Below are positions 8,067 to 17,075 of a stretch of 64,000 nucleotides of DNA, piece by piece. Under the pieces are notes generated by a model. The model did not search any database. It was not told where the DNA came from and saw only the letters and a list, made by a program, of their open reading frames with translations. Positions within the stretch are counted from its first letter, which is position 1; each line of letters opens with the position of its first letter. The translations under genes were made by a program, and so were the position numbers. Source of the stretch: Nitrosospira multiformis (lineage in GTDB: Bacteria; Pseudomonadota; Gammaproteobacteria; Burkholderiales; Nitrosomonadaceae); assembly GCF_900110185.1 (NCBI RefSeq), contig NZ_FOCT01000001.1, positions 410,586 through 474,585 of the forward strand, read 5' to 3'.

Positions 8067-9107
8067 TTATATATGTTGTTTATCTTTGCCGATGACGCGC
8101 CGCAGGCCTCGCATAAGCTCAAGGAAGCCGGATATTTCTGCCTCGAACTCCACTTGAGTGATGTTTTCACCATCCAGAAAACGCCGTAACTCAAGACGGT
8201 CCGTGTCGGGATAGTTGAACCCGGCAAGGCACGTTGTCGCGCTTTCAATTCCCAGAGCTCTTAGCCACGGGAAATGTATGGGATGGAATTCGCCGCTGGG
8301 GTAACAAAAATGCTGGAGCGGACCATCCACGATGCGCGCAAGCGTTGCCCGGTTATCGGTAATCTCGCTCTCGACGCCTTCCTGATCGTTGACGGGCATA
8401 CAATGACGATGTGTATGAAGCTGCAAATCCATACCTTGTCTAGGAAGGGGTGCCAGCTGATCGGCAGTCATCAGACGAAAAAGCTGGCTGCCGTCGTCCG
8501 GATTCCAGTCCACATCCAAAGCCTGTGCCAGCTTCAGCAGCAAGTCTTGCTTGCTGCGATCGTCGAAACTCTTAACCGCTTCGTCGATGTCGCATGCCGC
8601 TCGTTCCCTCTGGGCAGGTGAACTCAGATCGACATCTTTGGAACCTCGATTGAGGAAACACGAGTCTAAAACTTTTTCTCGTCCTTTCCAGAGGAGGTAA
8701 CGCAACGCGACGTCGAAGACAGGCATCTCGTTCACCACATTCCTGGTAGTTACGTACAGAGTCGAAGGAAATCCATAATTCACCAGCACAGGTGCAGCCT
8801 TCGTGCCAATGCCAAGCCACCCGTCGTCAAAGGTTATGACCGCTGCCCATGATGGCAACTCTCCTCGATACATGAGATTTAAGGCTTCGTCGAGCGGGAG
8901 TATAGGGTAACCATGCCGCTTTAGATACGCCATGCGTTCCCGGAAAGTATTTTCACGGATGAACAATTTTGGTTGAAAATAATGTTCGTCCCGGAGCGAT
9001 ATGCCATGATAGCAAATTATTCGCAAACCTCGCCGGGTTACCATCCGCGCTAAAGCAAACCCGCCCAGCGCTTTGAAGACGACTAGCATCGTTTGACGAA
9101 ATGACAT
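8067..9107 (-). CDS. Polysaccharide deacetylase family protein (NodB-type)
   Basis: 346 residues from ATG 9107; a TTG at 9155 in the same frame would add 16. The NodB homology core is present: motif 1 ITFDDGW, motif 2 LQLHTHRH (metal-binding His pair) and a FCYPSGEF segment. Enzymes of this carbohydrate esterase 4 fold remove N- or O-acetyl groups from peptidoglycan, chitin-like or exopolysaccharide chains. The family member seen here, with a C-terminal LELRRFLDG block, is commonly found in exopolysaccharide and PEP-CTERM-associated gene clusters. It is divergently oriented from the phosphatase gene, with 135 bp between the starts for both promoters. No clear signal peptide is visible (the N-terminus is only moderately hydrophobic), so its location is uncertain. 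Confidence 0.8.
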   Translation of the reverse strand: MSFRQTMLVVFKALGGFALARMVTRRGLRIICYHGISLRDEHYFQPKLFIRENTFRERMAYLKRHGYPILPLDEALNLMYRGELPSWAAVITFDDGWLGIGTKAAPVLVNYGFPSTLYVTTRNVVNEMPVFDVALRYLLWKGREKVLDSCFLNRGSKDVDLSSPAQRERAACDIDEAVKSFDDRSKQDLLLKLAQALDVDWNPDDGSQLFRLMTADQLAPLPRQGMDLQLHTHRHCMPVNDQEGVESEITDNRATLARIVDGPLQHFCYPSGEFHPIHFPWLRALGIESATTCLAGFNYPDTDRLELRRFLDGENITQVEFEAEISGFLELMRGLRRVIGKDKQHI

Positions 9108-9242
9108 GCTTACTCGCACTGAAAGGTTTTTGTGGGCAAATGAGGCACGAGTCAAATCAATCGAAAAATAATGTCCGTATCGTACATATCTAACGCCGCT
9201 AGTCCGGATGGAATTTCTTATTTTATAATCGGGAAGTTCTAA

Positions 9243-9836
9243 ATGAAACCAAACAACGAATACACACTCTACCAGATGCTGGAAAAATATGGCGGAAAGC
9301 GGGCTTGGTTACGTGCTCATGCTTCCCGGCTCATGGACAGCTTGGGGTTTCTGCCACCCGGGCCACCGAAATTTAAATTCGCAGAATTCAGGCGTCTCGT
9401 TTTCGTGTGCCAGGGTAACATTTGCCGCAGTCCCTACGGTGAAGCGCGTGCTTGCCAACTCGGGATTTTGTCCGCTTCCTTTGGTCTCAACGCAGATACC
9501 GGGAGGGAGGCCAACTTGTCTGCGACGCGCATTGCCAAACAGCGGGGTCTGACCCTAGATTCCCATAGAGCAAAACATCTGTCCAAATTCTCGTTCGAGA
9601 CGGGGGATCTGGTGCTCACGTTCGAGCCCCAGCAGTTGGCACAATTGACATCCTCTGGAGTACTGCCGGACGGGGTCGTGGCAGATCTCCTGGGCAGATG
9701 GTGTTCTCCCACTTTCCCATATCTACATGACCCATATGGGTTAAGCGACACGTATTTTACAGCATGTTTTGACAGGATCGACCAAGCGCTGACTCACCTG
9801 ATCCCATTTATCCCATCCGCTTTTTTACCTCGGTGA
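9243..9836 (+). CDS. Low-molecular-weight phosphotyrosine phosphatase-like protein
   Basis: 197 residues. The active-site loop is FVCQGNICRSP (CX5RS, Cys near residue 60) and the general-acid Asp is in HDPYG near residue 167. About 50 extra residues precede the catalytic domain (KYGGKRAWLRAHASRLMD, basic); classical enzymes of this family start almost at the Cys loop. Relatives such as Wzb/Etp dephosphorylate tyrosine kinases controlling exopolysaccharide export. The gene overlaps the following ATP-grasp gene by 4 nt (GTGA), so the two are translationally coupled. No BY-kinase partner is seen in the window. Confidence 0.8.
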   Translation: MKPNNEYTLYQMLEKYGGKRAWLRAHASRLMDSLGFLPPGPPKFKFAEFRRLVFVCQGNICRSPYGEARACQLGILSASFGLNADTGREANLSATRIAKQRGLTLDSHRAKHLSKFSFETGDLVLTFEPQQLAQLTSSGVLPDGVVADLLGRWCSPTFPYLHDPYGLSDTYFTACFDRIDQALTHLIPFIPSAFLPR

Positions 9837-11017
9837 AACGTCATAACATTTTAGTCGCCGACGCCAATGCGCTAGGCTCATTAGCCTGCATTCGCTCGCT
9901 GGGACGCGCGGGCCATCGCGTCATTGCCACATCAGCATCTCCGCGGCCCCTCGGATTTGGCTCGCGTTATGCCAAGGTTTGTTTGTCACAGCCGCCTTAT
10001 GATCCTGCCGCGACGTTTATCGAATGGCTGGACCATGCGATTGAGCAAAACGCAATAGACTGCATCATTCCGACAGAGGGACTATTACTTGCGATCAGGC
10101 CTTGGGTAGAACGTTATCAGCACCTGATGCCGCTTTCCCAGAAAGGAGATGAAATATATCGTGCTTTTGCAAAATTCGATTTTTTCAATTCCTTTTTAGC
10201 TCCGGGAGCCGACGCAAGACTTAGATTCCACCTGCCACCCACGGTGCTGATCTCGCCATCCCAGACTTCATTGGAAGTACTTGAAAACCATGCGGGACCG
10301 TACTACCTCAAGATGGATGCTTCTTATGCAAAAACAAACGGAGCGGAAAGCTTAGTCATCCGTCTCCCCAATTTGGAGAAGGTTGCATCGGTGGTTTCGG
10401 AACAACTTCAGCATTATTCACGCTTCATTATTCAATCCCACGTTAAGGGTGAAGGTGTCGGCGTTTTTTTTCTCCGTTGGAAAGGAAAGGTTATTGCCCG
10501 CTTTATGCATCACCGCCTGCATGAAGTGCCTTGGGAGGGCGGGGTTTCATCCTTGAGAAGGAGCTGGTGGCATGAGGATATTTACCAGGATGCGCTGGCG
10601 CGTCTCAGCTATCTCGACTGGAACGGCGTTTCCATGTTCGAGTATCGCTGGGACCCATCAACCGATGAGTTCTTCCTGATGGAACTGAATGCCCGGTTTT
10701 GGGGCTCTCTCCACCTCCCCCTCCAGGCCGGAATTGATTTTCCCAAGCTTCTAATTTCCGCTTGGAATAATGAATCTTTCGCGCCACCTGAAGCCCAAAT
10801 AGGAGTTCGATGCCGCCTAACCTTTCCGAAGGAAGTTGAATACGTGATTTCACGCATGAAATCCCCGAACTTGAGCTTATGGGAAAAAATCTGGACATTG
10901 CTGGAATTCTTCGTGCTTTCCCTCGATCCCAGGGTTAAGTCAGATATGCTTTTCCCAGGCGATAATAAACTTTATTTGCGATCTATTTCTGATACAGTCA
11001 GAAAACTGCTGTCATGA
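9833..11017 (+). CDS. ATP-grasp ligase-like protein (COG3919 type)
   Basis: 394 residues, start GTG 9833 overlapping the phosphatase stop. The N-terminal pre-ATP-grasp Rossmann segment is NILVADANALGSLACIRSLG, the middle contains the phosphate-binding and adenine-pocket regions (YYLKMDAS, FIIQSHVKGEGVGV), and the metal-binding FLMELNARFWGS motif is near residue 285. This group of CarB-like ATP-grasp proteins is predicted to join a carboxylate to an amine; the substrates are unknown. Its coupling to a LMW phosphatase and nearby deacetylase suggests cell-envelope or secreted-polymer modification (inference). Confidence 0.75.
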   Translation: MKRHNILVADANALGSLACIRSLGRAGHRVIATSASPRPLGFGSRYAKVCLSQPPYDPAATFIEWLDHAIEQNAIDCIIPTEGLLLAIRPWVERYQHLMPLSQKGDEIYRAFAKFDFFNSFLAPGADARLRFHLPPTVLISPSQTSLEVLENHAGPYYLKMDASYAKTNGAESLVIRLPNLEKVASVVSEQLQHYSRFIIQSHVKGEGVGVFFLRWKGKVIARFMHHRLHEVPWEGGVSSLRRSWWHEDIYQDALARLSYLDWNGVSMFEYRWDPSTDEFFLMELNARFWGSLHLPLQAGIDFPKLLISAWNNESFAPPEAQIGVRCRLTFPKEVEYVISRMKSPNLSLWEKIWTLLEFFVLSLDPRVKSDMLFPGDNKLYLRSISDTVRKLLS

Positions 11018-11130
11018 ATTTTGAGCAAAAACAAGCAAAACCAGAGTGTTAAGTTCTACTCCGAATGGGTGTAAGGGTACTACCAACTACGGAGGGCGAA
11101 ACCAGGGGCAGAAGGTTGCGCCATGCTGCC

Positions 11131-11220
11131 GAAGATAGCCCTTCCTTTGGAAGGCACTGCTCTACCTGCGGTGGCAATCAGATCGGCGCATCTCATCCTG
11201 CAAAGTCGATGGCGCGCCTA
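11131..11220. repeat. Right copy of diverged hairpin-containing repeat
   Basis: It contains a stem ccttcc/ggaagg with loop ttt (11140-11154), followed by gcatctcatcctgcaaag. It matches the order and orientation of the copy at 6661-6760. It lies between the ATP-grasp gene and the 3' end of bioF, an otherwise empty 248-bp stretch. Confidence 0.45.
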
Positions 11221-11265
11221 ACCTGCGAGAGATTTGCCAGCAGCGCCTTCATGTAAAGGTATTAC

Positions 11266-12456
11266 TTATCCCGCATCATGATCAATTTCCCGTAGTGCTG
11301 CGCCCAGTTGCACAATATCCTCGATATCATGCGAGCTGGATAGCGAGATGCGCAAGCGCGCTGTCCCCTCAGGCACAGTGGGTGGCCGGATGGCGGTTAC
11401 CAGAATATTTTTCTGGCGTAACGCTTCGCTGACCTGCAGAGCTTTGGCATTCTCTCCCATGACCAGCGGCTGGATGGGAGTATCCGATGGAAGCAGTTTC
11501 CAGCGTAGCGGGTGGCATTCCTGTTTGAGCAGCTTGATGAGTCGGGTCAGTTTTTCACGTCGCCATGCACCGCTTGCAATCAGCTCCAGGCTTTTCAGCA
11601 AGGTATGAGACAGAAACGGCGGGGTCGCGGTGGTATAGATGTAGCTTCGTGCGCACTGAATGAGCATTTCGATGATCTCTTCCTGAGCGGCTACGAAAGC
11701 CCCAAATACACCTGCCGCTTTGCCAAGTGTCCCCATGTAGATAATGCGCGGCGAATTGATATTGAAGTGCGCCAGGCTCCCCCTCCCCTGATCGCCTAAC
11801 ACTCCGAACCCGTGCGCATCGTCGAGCAACAGCCAGGCGTCGTATCTTTCACACAACTCCAGCAATTTTGGTAGCGGTACGATATCTCCATCCATGCTGA
11901 ATACCGCATCCGATACCACGAGTTTGCGTCTGGCCTGAGATGCGGCAAGCTGCCGCTCCAGAACCGCCAGATCCAGATGGGGATAACGACTCAACCTCGC
12001 GTGCGATAGAAGCGCTGCATCGTTGAGCGAGGCATGATTGAGTTTGTCCGCGAATATGGCATCACCCCGGCTGGTCAACGCTGTTACTACACCTGCGTTT
12101 GCCATGTATCCCGTGGAAAATAGCAATGCCCGGGGGAGCCGGGTAAAGGATGCCAGCGCTTCCTCCAGCAGGTGGTGTGCCCGCGAATGCCCGCTGACAA
12201 GATGCGACGCGCCTGCTCCCACGCCATACTGTGCCGCGCCTTCGCAAAGCGCCGCAATCAGTTCGGGATGATTGGCAAGACCGAGATAATCATTACTGCA
12301 AAATGCCAGGTATTCACGACCGCTTACCGTTACCCGAGGGGCCTGAGGACTCTCAAGTGTCAGGCGATAACGATACAGGTTCTGGTTTTCACGGCTGCGC
12401 AGGTATTCGCGCAGTCCTTCATCCGGTTGATGGATTGAATCCGAGTCGTTGAGCAT
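11266..12456 (-). CDS. bioF: 8-amino-7-oxononanoate synthase
   Basis: PLP enzyme that condenses pimeloyl-ACP with L-alanine, releasing CO2 and making the 7-keto-8-aminopelargonate precursor of biotin. 396 residues, normal for the alpha-oxoamine synthase family. The SNDYLGLANHPEL motif is near residue 53, GASHLVSGHS follows, LLLDDAHGFGVLG holds the cofactor Asp/His, and the Schiff-base Lys is in MGTLGKAAGV. It follows bioB by 74 bp on the same strand. The next biotin gene, bioH, is 4.8 kb away because of the inserted genes. Confidence 0.95.
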   Translation of the reverse strand: MLNDSDSIHQPDEGLREYLRSRENQNLYRYRLTLESPQAPRVTVSGREYLAFCSNDYLGLANHPELIAALCEGAAQYGVGAGASHLVSGHSRAHHLLEEALASFTRLPRALLFSTGYMANAGVVTALTSRGDAIFADKLNHASLNDAALLSHARLSRYPHLDLAVLERQLAASQARRKLVVSDAVFSMDGDIVPLPKLLELCERYDAWLLLDDAHGFGVLGDQGRGSLAHFNINSPRIIYMGTLGKAAGVFGAFVAAQEEIIEMLIQCARSYIYTTATPPFLSHTLLKSLELIASGAWRREKLTRLIKLLKQECHPLRWKLLPSDTPIQPLVMGENAKALQVSEALRQKNILVTAIRPPTVPEGTARLRISLSSSHDIEDIVQLGAALREIDHDAG

Positions 12457-12530
12457 GCGAGCAGAGGTTGCCCGATAAGATCATTTGCCGCGGGGTAGTG
12501 GAAAATAAAGGAGATCGGCGTGAAAATTTG

Positions 12531-13559
12531 CTATATGGAATGCAACCCCAGCCTGTCAAATAACGCTTTATCCCGCTCGGCTTCAGGATTGCCGGTAGTA
12601 AGCAGTTTATCGCCGTAAAAAATGGAATTGGCGCCCGCGAGAAAACACAGTGCCTGCACTGCATCCGGCATTTCTCTCCTTCCGGCTGATAACCTTACCA
12701 TTGCCTTCGGCATCGTAATGCGCGCGACGGCAATAGTGCGCACGAATTCCAGAGGGTCCAGCGCCTCTGTCCCGTGAAGCGGCGTACCTTCTACCTGCAC
12801 CAGATGGTTGATGGGAACGGATTCGGGATAAGGATCGAGATTGGCCAACTGGGCGATTAGTCCGGCGCGGGCACGACGCGATTCACCCATGCCTACAATG
12901 CCTCCACAACACACATTGATACCCGCATGACGAACCTTTTGCAAGGTGTCGAGCCGGTCCTCGTAATCGCGGGTTGTAATGATCTCCCCGTAAAATTCGG
13001 GTGACGTATCGAGGTTATGGTTGTAATAATCGAGACCCGCCTCTTGGAGCTGTTCCGCCTGTCCTGGCTTCAACATGCCTAATGTCGTGCACGCTTCAAG
13101 TCCCAACGCTTTTACAGCTCTCACCATTTCCACCACGCTTTTCATATCCCGCTCCTTGGGACCGCGCCACGCTGCGCCCATGCAAAACCGCGTGGCTCCC
13201 TGCGCTTTGGCGGCTCCCGCTGCTGCTATCACATCTTCAACCGTGAGCATGTCCTGATTTTCCACATTCGTATGATAGCGCGCTGCCTGCGGACAATATC
13301 CGCAATCCTCGGGACAACCCCCGGTCTTGACGGAAATCAGTGTGGAAAGTTGCACCCCATTGGGATCGTGATATTGACGATGAACCAGTTGCGCCCGATG
13401 AATCAGATCGCTGAACGGCAGATCGAGTACCGCTTCGACGCGGCGAACGTTCCACCGCTGAAAATCAGCGCTGATGCCGGAAAGTTTGTCAGCGAAACTA
13501 TCGACTGCTCCACCCGAAGGCGTTTCCATATCAACGATACCGGAAGCCGATTGGCTCAT
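12531..13559 (-). CDS. bioB: Biotin synthase
   Basis: Radical-SAM enzyme that inserts sulfur into dethiobiotin, the last step of biotin synthesis. 342 residues. The radical-SAM cluster motif is CPEDCGYC near residue 70 and the following YHTNVENQ block is conserved. Residues of the auxiliary cluster are seen in FCMGAAWRG, in TTLGML with the preceding Cys, in [12 protein letters not shown] and in the R of RLSAGR. It is the first gene of the leftward biotin run. Its promoter must lie in the 129 bp shared with the divergently transcribed comF. Confidence 0.96.
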   Translation of the reverse strand: MSQSASGIVDMETPSGGAVDSFADKLSGISADFQRWNVRRVEAVLDLPFSDLIHRAQLVHRQYHDPNGVQLSTLISVKTGGCPEDCGYCPQAARYHTNVENQDMLTVEDVIAAAGAAKAQGATRFCMGAAWRGPKERDMKSVVEMVRAVKALGLEACTTLGMLKPGQAEQLQEAGLDYYNHNLDTSPEFYGEIITTRDYEDRLDTLQKVRHAGINVCCGGIVGMGESRRARAGLIAQLANLDPYPESVPINHLVQVEGTPLHGTEALDPLEFVRTIAVARITMPKAMVRLSAGRREMPDAVQALCFLAGANSIFYGDKLLTTGNPEAERDKALFDRLGLHSI

Positions 13560-13688
13560 ACCCTATCCTTCAATGTTTGACAATCGTTTTGTCTGAACCC
13601 CTGTTCACGATGACGAAATGAAAGCCAAATGGCTCTCATTTTCCCGCCTCGTCTTCAGTAGCGAATGGCATAATCACAAATTGCATCG

Positions 13689-14408
13689 TTGTTGTCAATT
13701 TTTTGCTCGATTTTTTTGAACTATCGCTCAAAAATAGTGCAGTCGTTATTCGGGAGAAACTGCCTTCTCTGTGGAAGTCCCACTACTGAAGACCTTTGCG
13801 CGCCTTGCCGAAACAGCCTGCCTCATATTTCAGCCCATCACTGCCCGGTCTGCGCGTTACCGATGGAGGAAACCCGCGTCTGCGGCGCTTGCCTTGCCCA
13901 TCCCCCGGCCTTTGATCATACGCTCGCCGCTGTGAATTATGCCTTTCCGATCGATGCACTTCTCCACTCACTCAAATACCGGACTAATCTTGCCCTGGCA
14001 CCGGTCCTGGCAGATTTGCTCCTGGCGCAGATCGACAAGACTCTATTACCGGATTTCATCGTCCCGATGCCGTTACACGCGGTACGATTACGGGAACGGG
14101 GTTTCAACCAGACGATGGAGATAAGTCGGCAGATATCGAAAAAATCGGATGTTCCTCTGCTGCCCACGCTATGCCGTCGCGTCAGGGATACGGCTTCCCA
14201 GACCGGGCTTCCGTGGAAGGAGCGGGAAAAAAATATTCGAAATGCGTTTGACTGCGAGGGAAACTTAGACGGAAAGCGTATTGCAATCGTCGATGATGTA
14301 ATGACCACGGGCGCAACGTTGAACGAGTTGGCCAGAGTACTGCGTAAATGTGGTGCGGTTCATATCAGCGCATGGGTAGTCGCACGCACGCTCCCGGGCA
14401 CTCCATAA
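13689..14408 (+). CDS. comF: ComF family phosphoribosyltransferase-like protein
   Basis: 239 residues. The N-terminal zinc-ribbon has CLLCG, CAPC, CPVC and CGAC pairs within residues about 25-75. The C-terminal type I phosphoribosyltransferase domain has the PRPP loop IAIVDDVMTTGAT near residue 200. ComF-type proteins support DNA uptake in competent Gram-positive bacteria; in proteobacteria they are common near bioB or bioC and some help use pyrimidines or DNA (GntX). The start is uncertain: TTG at 13689 gives this length, and GTG at 13737 would remove 16 residues before the first Cys pair. It is divergent from bioB, with trmL following 22 bp later. Confidence 0.88.
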   Translation: MLSIFCSIFLNYRSKIVQSLFGRNCLLCGSPTTEDLCAPCRNSLPHISAHHCPVCALPMEETRVCGACLAHPPAFDHTLAAVNYAFPIDALLHSLKYRTNLALAPVLADLLLAQIDKTLLPDFIVPMPLHAVRLRERGFNQTMEISRQISKKSDVPLLPTLCRRVRDTASQTGLPWKEREKNIRNAFDCEGNLDGKRIAIVDDVMTTGATLNELARVLRKCGAVHISAWVVARTLPGTP

Positions 14409-14430
14409 ATACATGTAAGACAGAAACAAT

Positions 14431-14892
14431 ATGTTCGATGTAATTCTGTATCAACCCGAGATTCCCCCCAATACCGGCAATATCATTCGCCTTTGCGCCA
14501 ATACAAGCGTCCGCTTACATCTGGTCAAGCCCCTCGGCTTTACGCTGGAAGACAAACAACTGCTTCGTGCCGGACTGGATTACCACGAATTTGCCAGTAT
14601 CAGGGTGCATGCAAGCTGGGTAGAATGTATGGACGAACTCGGGGATAGGGACAGACGCTTTTTTGCGATTACCACCAAAGGAAAACAACGCTATGACCTT
14701 GTTACCTATTCGCCTGGTGACGCCTTTCTTTTCGGCCCTGAAAGCCGCGGCCTGCCAGCTGATCTACTGGAAAATTTCCCTGAGCAGCACTGCCTTCGCA
14801 TACCAATGTCAGCGGGAAGCCGCAGTCTCAATCTGTCGAATTCCGTTGCGGTGATAGTCTATGAGGCATGGCGCCAGATGGGATTCGCATAG
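14431..14892 (+). CDS. trmL: tRNA (cytidine/uridine-2'-O-)-methyltransferase
   Basis: 153-residue SPOUT-fold enzyme that methylates the 2'-OH of the wobble base (C34/U34) of tRNA-Leu isoacceptors. The [12 protein letters not shown] motif is near residue 15. The knotted cofactor site is formed by [11 protein letters not shown] and by [23 protein letters not shown] close to the C-terminus. It is just downstream of comF (22 bp), likely co-transcribed, and convergent with gpsA. Confidence 0.93.
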   Translation: MFDVILYQPEIPPNTGNIIRLCANTSVRLHLVKPLGFTLEDKQLLRAGLDYHEFASIRVHASWVECMDELGDRDRRFFAITTKGKQRYDLVTYSPGDAFLFGPESRGLPADLLENFPEQHCLRIPMSAGSRSLNLSNSVAVIVYEAWRQMGFA

Positions 14893-14949
14893 CGACGCGA
14901 TGAGTGAATGAGTTGACTGTACTGTCTTCTCTATTGTCTTTTGATCCGC

Positions 14950-15951
14950 TCAATAGATTTCTGATTTCGGTTCACGATTGAGTAGCGCTTCTACCGCCTG
15001 CCCAGCCGGAACACCGTCATCCAATATACTGCAAACACCCTTTGTGATCGGCATTTCAATGCCCATCAAGTGACTTAATCGCAATACTTCCCGAGCCGTG
15101 TGGACGCCTTCGGCGATATGCCCCAGTTCCTGCAGAATGTCGGGCAGGGAGCGGCCCGCAGCTAGCGCAAGTCCAACCTGGCGGTTGCGCGACAAATCCC
15201 CTGTGCAAGTCAGTATCAGATCGCCTACCCCGGTTAGACCGAGGAAGGTTTCCATACGCCCCCCCAGTTTTAAACCCAACCGGGTAATTTCCGCCAGGCC
15301 CCGAGTGATCAAGGCCGCTCGGGCATTGTATCCGAATTCCATACCGTCGCAAATGCCTGCGGCAATCGATATGACGTTCTTGACTGCGCCACCCGTTTCC
15401 ACACCCACTACATCAGTACAGGAATAAACCCGCAGCCGCGGGGCGTGCAATTGCGCAGCAACCTCTCGTGCAAATTCCCCATCCTTGGAGGCCAGAGTCA
15501 AGGCCGCGGGCAAGCCTTGCGCGACTTCAAGTGCAAAACTCGGGCCTGATAGGACGCCATACGGCGCGCCTTCGGCATATTCCTCCTCGGCCACCTGATG
15601 AGGCAGCTTTGCCGATTGCGATTCAAATCCCTTGCATCCCCAAATTACAGGGACCTTCTTGCCGCTTGCTGCAATTTCCCGCAAAGTTTCGCGCAAACCC
15701 GAAACCGGCACAACGATCAGGGCGAGTTCAGCGTCCTCGACAGCTTCTTCGAGCCCTGCGGTCAACCGCAATGATGCCGGTAAAGGAAAAGCGGGAAAAT
15801 AGCGGCGATTGATACGTTGTGAAACGAGATCAACCAGATGCTGGCGACTTCGGGTCCACAATGTCACTTGGTGGGAAGAGGCGGTGCTTGCACAAAGACT
15901 GAGAGCCAGCGCGGTGCCCCATGCACCGGCTCCCATCACCGCTATTCTCAT
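14950..15951 (-). CDS. gpsA: NAD(P)H-dependent glycerol-3-phosphate dehydrogenase
   Basis: Reduces dihydroxyacetone phosphate to sn-glycerol-3-phosphate, the backbone precursor of phospholipids, in the cytoplasm. 333 residues. The dinucleotide-binding motif GAGAWGTALA lies at residues 7-16, VWGCKGF and VLSGPSFA are the conserved substrate-side segments, and the catalytic Lys is in GGAVKNVIS near residue 190. The ATG overlaps the stop of the SH3-domain gene (ATGA), so the two are coupled. The cluster rhodanese-grxC-secB-(SH3)-gpsA parallels the E. coli yibN-grxC-secB-gpsA order. Confidence 0.96.
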   Translation of the reverse strand: MRIAVMGAGAWGTALALSLCASTASSHQVTLWTRSRQHLVDLVSQRINRRYFPAFPLPASLRLTAGLEEAVEDAELALIVVPVSGLRETLREIAASGKKVPVIWGCKGFESQSAKLPHQVAEEEYAEGAPYGVLSGPSFALEVAQGLPAALTLASKDGEFAREVAAQLHAPRLRVYSCTDVVGVETGGAVKNVISIAAGICDGMEFGYNARAALITRGLAEITRLGLKLGGRMETFLGLTGVGDLILTCTGDLSRNRQVGLALAAGRSLPDILQELGHIAEGVHTAREVLRLSHLMGIEMPITKGVCSILDDGVPAGQAVEALLNREPKSEIY

Positions 15952-16436
15952 GAACCCCAGACCTGGCTGGTCCTGACGTACCCGGTTTGACCGTCACGGT
16001 GTCGCACTCTCACCCACCCGTTGGCCGGAGACTCAAGCCACTCCAGGATTACACCTTGCTGTACCTGGAACATCAGGGGCGAATTGGTAGTTGCCACCTG
16101 ATAGACGTCCGCCAGCGGTGAGGTAACGATGACATGGCGCTTCTCATTCAGGGCTTTTTCTTCTACCCAGGCAAGCGCTCCTTCACTGTCGCGAACCTTT
16201 ACCCATCCCTCGACTTTTACAATAGCTTCAACGGGCAGATTCCGGCTGGCCACATATAACTTCCCCGCCTTGAGTGACGGCGCGTCATACATGATGACGC
16301 CATTGTCATTGATCGAATAAAACTCCAGCGCCGCAATGGCGAGCGATGGAAACATCGACACCGCCATTCCGAGAATGGCCAGTCCTCGACTCAGCGAGGA
16401 TGATATTTTCAGCGATGAACCGCGCACAAGCCCCAT
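15948..16436 (-). CDS. Secreted/periplasmic SH3-like domain protein
   Basis: 162 residues. A signal peptide is evident at 1-35 (hydrophobic LAILGMAVSMFPSLAIAA, likely cut after AIA). Two bacterial SH3-like repeats follow: about 36-90 (VKVEGWVKVRDSEGALAWV) and about 98-160 (NGWVRVRHRDGQTGYV), each with the Trp-Val-x-Val/Arg core. Such domains bind peptidoglycan or act as scaffolds, often with envelope proteases and amidases. It is placed between secB (7 bp upstream) and gpsA (4-nt overlap). The specific role is not known. Confidence 0.8.
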   Translation of the reverse strand: MGLVRGSSLKISSSLSRGLAILGMAVSMFPSLAIAALEFYSINDNGVIMYDAPSLKAGKLYVASRNLPVEAIVKVEGWVKVRDSEGALAWVEEKALNEKRHVIVTSPLADVYQVATTNSPLMFQVQQGVILEWLESPANGWVRVRHRDGQTGYVRTSQVWGS

Positions 16437-16443
16437 TTTTATT

Positions 16444-16935
16444 TTAATGCGTGATTTGCTGTGTCTCTGGAGTCTGCGGCGCCGCCGAATTCTCCGTCTG
16501 CTGCTTTCTCTGGTAGTAAAGTGCCTCGAAATTCACTGGATTCAAAATGACCGGATGAAATCCCGCGCGCGTTACAGTATCGGAAACCGCCTCGCGCAGG
16601 TAGGGGAAGAGAATATTTGGGCATGCAATGCCGAGCACAAGCTCCATTTCAGCTTCCGGAACATGACGAATCTGAAAAACACCACCTTGCTGTATCTCCA
16701 CTAGAAACATCGTCTTGTCCTTGATTTTTGCGGTGACGGTCGTTGTCAACACGACCTCATACAAGGTTTCATCGATGCGCTCGCTCTTGCTGTGCAGTTG
16801 GATGTTCACTTCAGGCGTCTCGCGCTCCAGGTATATTCTGGGCGCGTTTGGTATTTCCACAGAAAGATCTTTGACATAGACCTTTTCGATGCTGAAAACC
16901 GGTTGCTGCTGCTCGTTACTCATGTCGGATTCCAA
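16444..16935 (-). CDS. secB: Preprotein export chaperone
   Basis: Cytoplasmic tetrameric chaperone that holds precursors unfolded and hands them to SecA. 163 residues. The FSIEKVYVKDLSVEIPNAP start is diagnostic. The LEVNIQ-type strand, the VVLTTTVTAK strand, the GVFQIRHVPE segment and the NILFPYLREAVSDTVTRAGF block are all conserved. The Ala/Thr/Gln-rich acidic tail after YYQR is usual. It is cotranscribed with the SH3 gene and gpsA; a 140-bp gap to grxC could hold its own promoter. Confidence 0.96.
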   Translation of the reverse strand: MESDMSNEQQQPVFSIEKVYVKDLSVEIPNAPRIYLERETPEVNIQLHSKSERIDETLYEVVLTTTVTAKIKDKTMFLVEIQQGGVFQIRHVPEAEMELVLGIACPNILFPYLREAVSDTVTRAGFHPVILNPVNFEALYYQRKQQTENSAAPQTPETQQITH

Positions 16936-17075
16936 AGAATGATAAAACTGTGAATCAGGTGAACATTAATCCGAAACCATAACCCCGGAAATAAAACTGT
17001 TCACAAAAAGGTGTTCCCATCCTGCTCAAATTTGCTGCAACCCTCCTCGCTGTCTCGCCCTTTTCGAGAGGCAAC

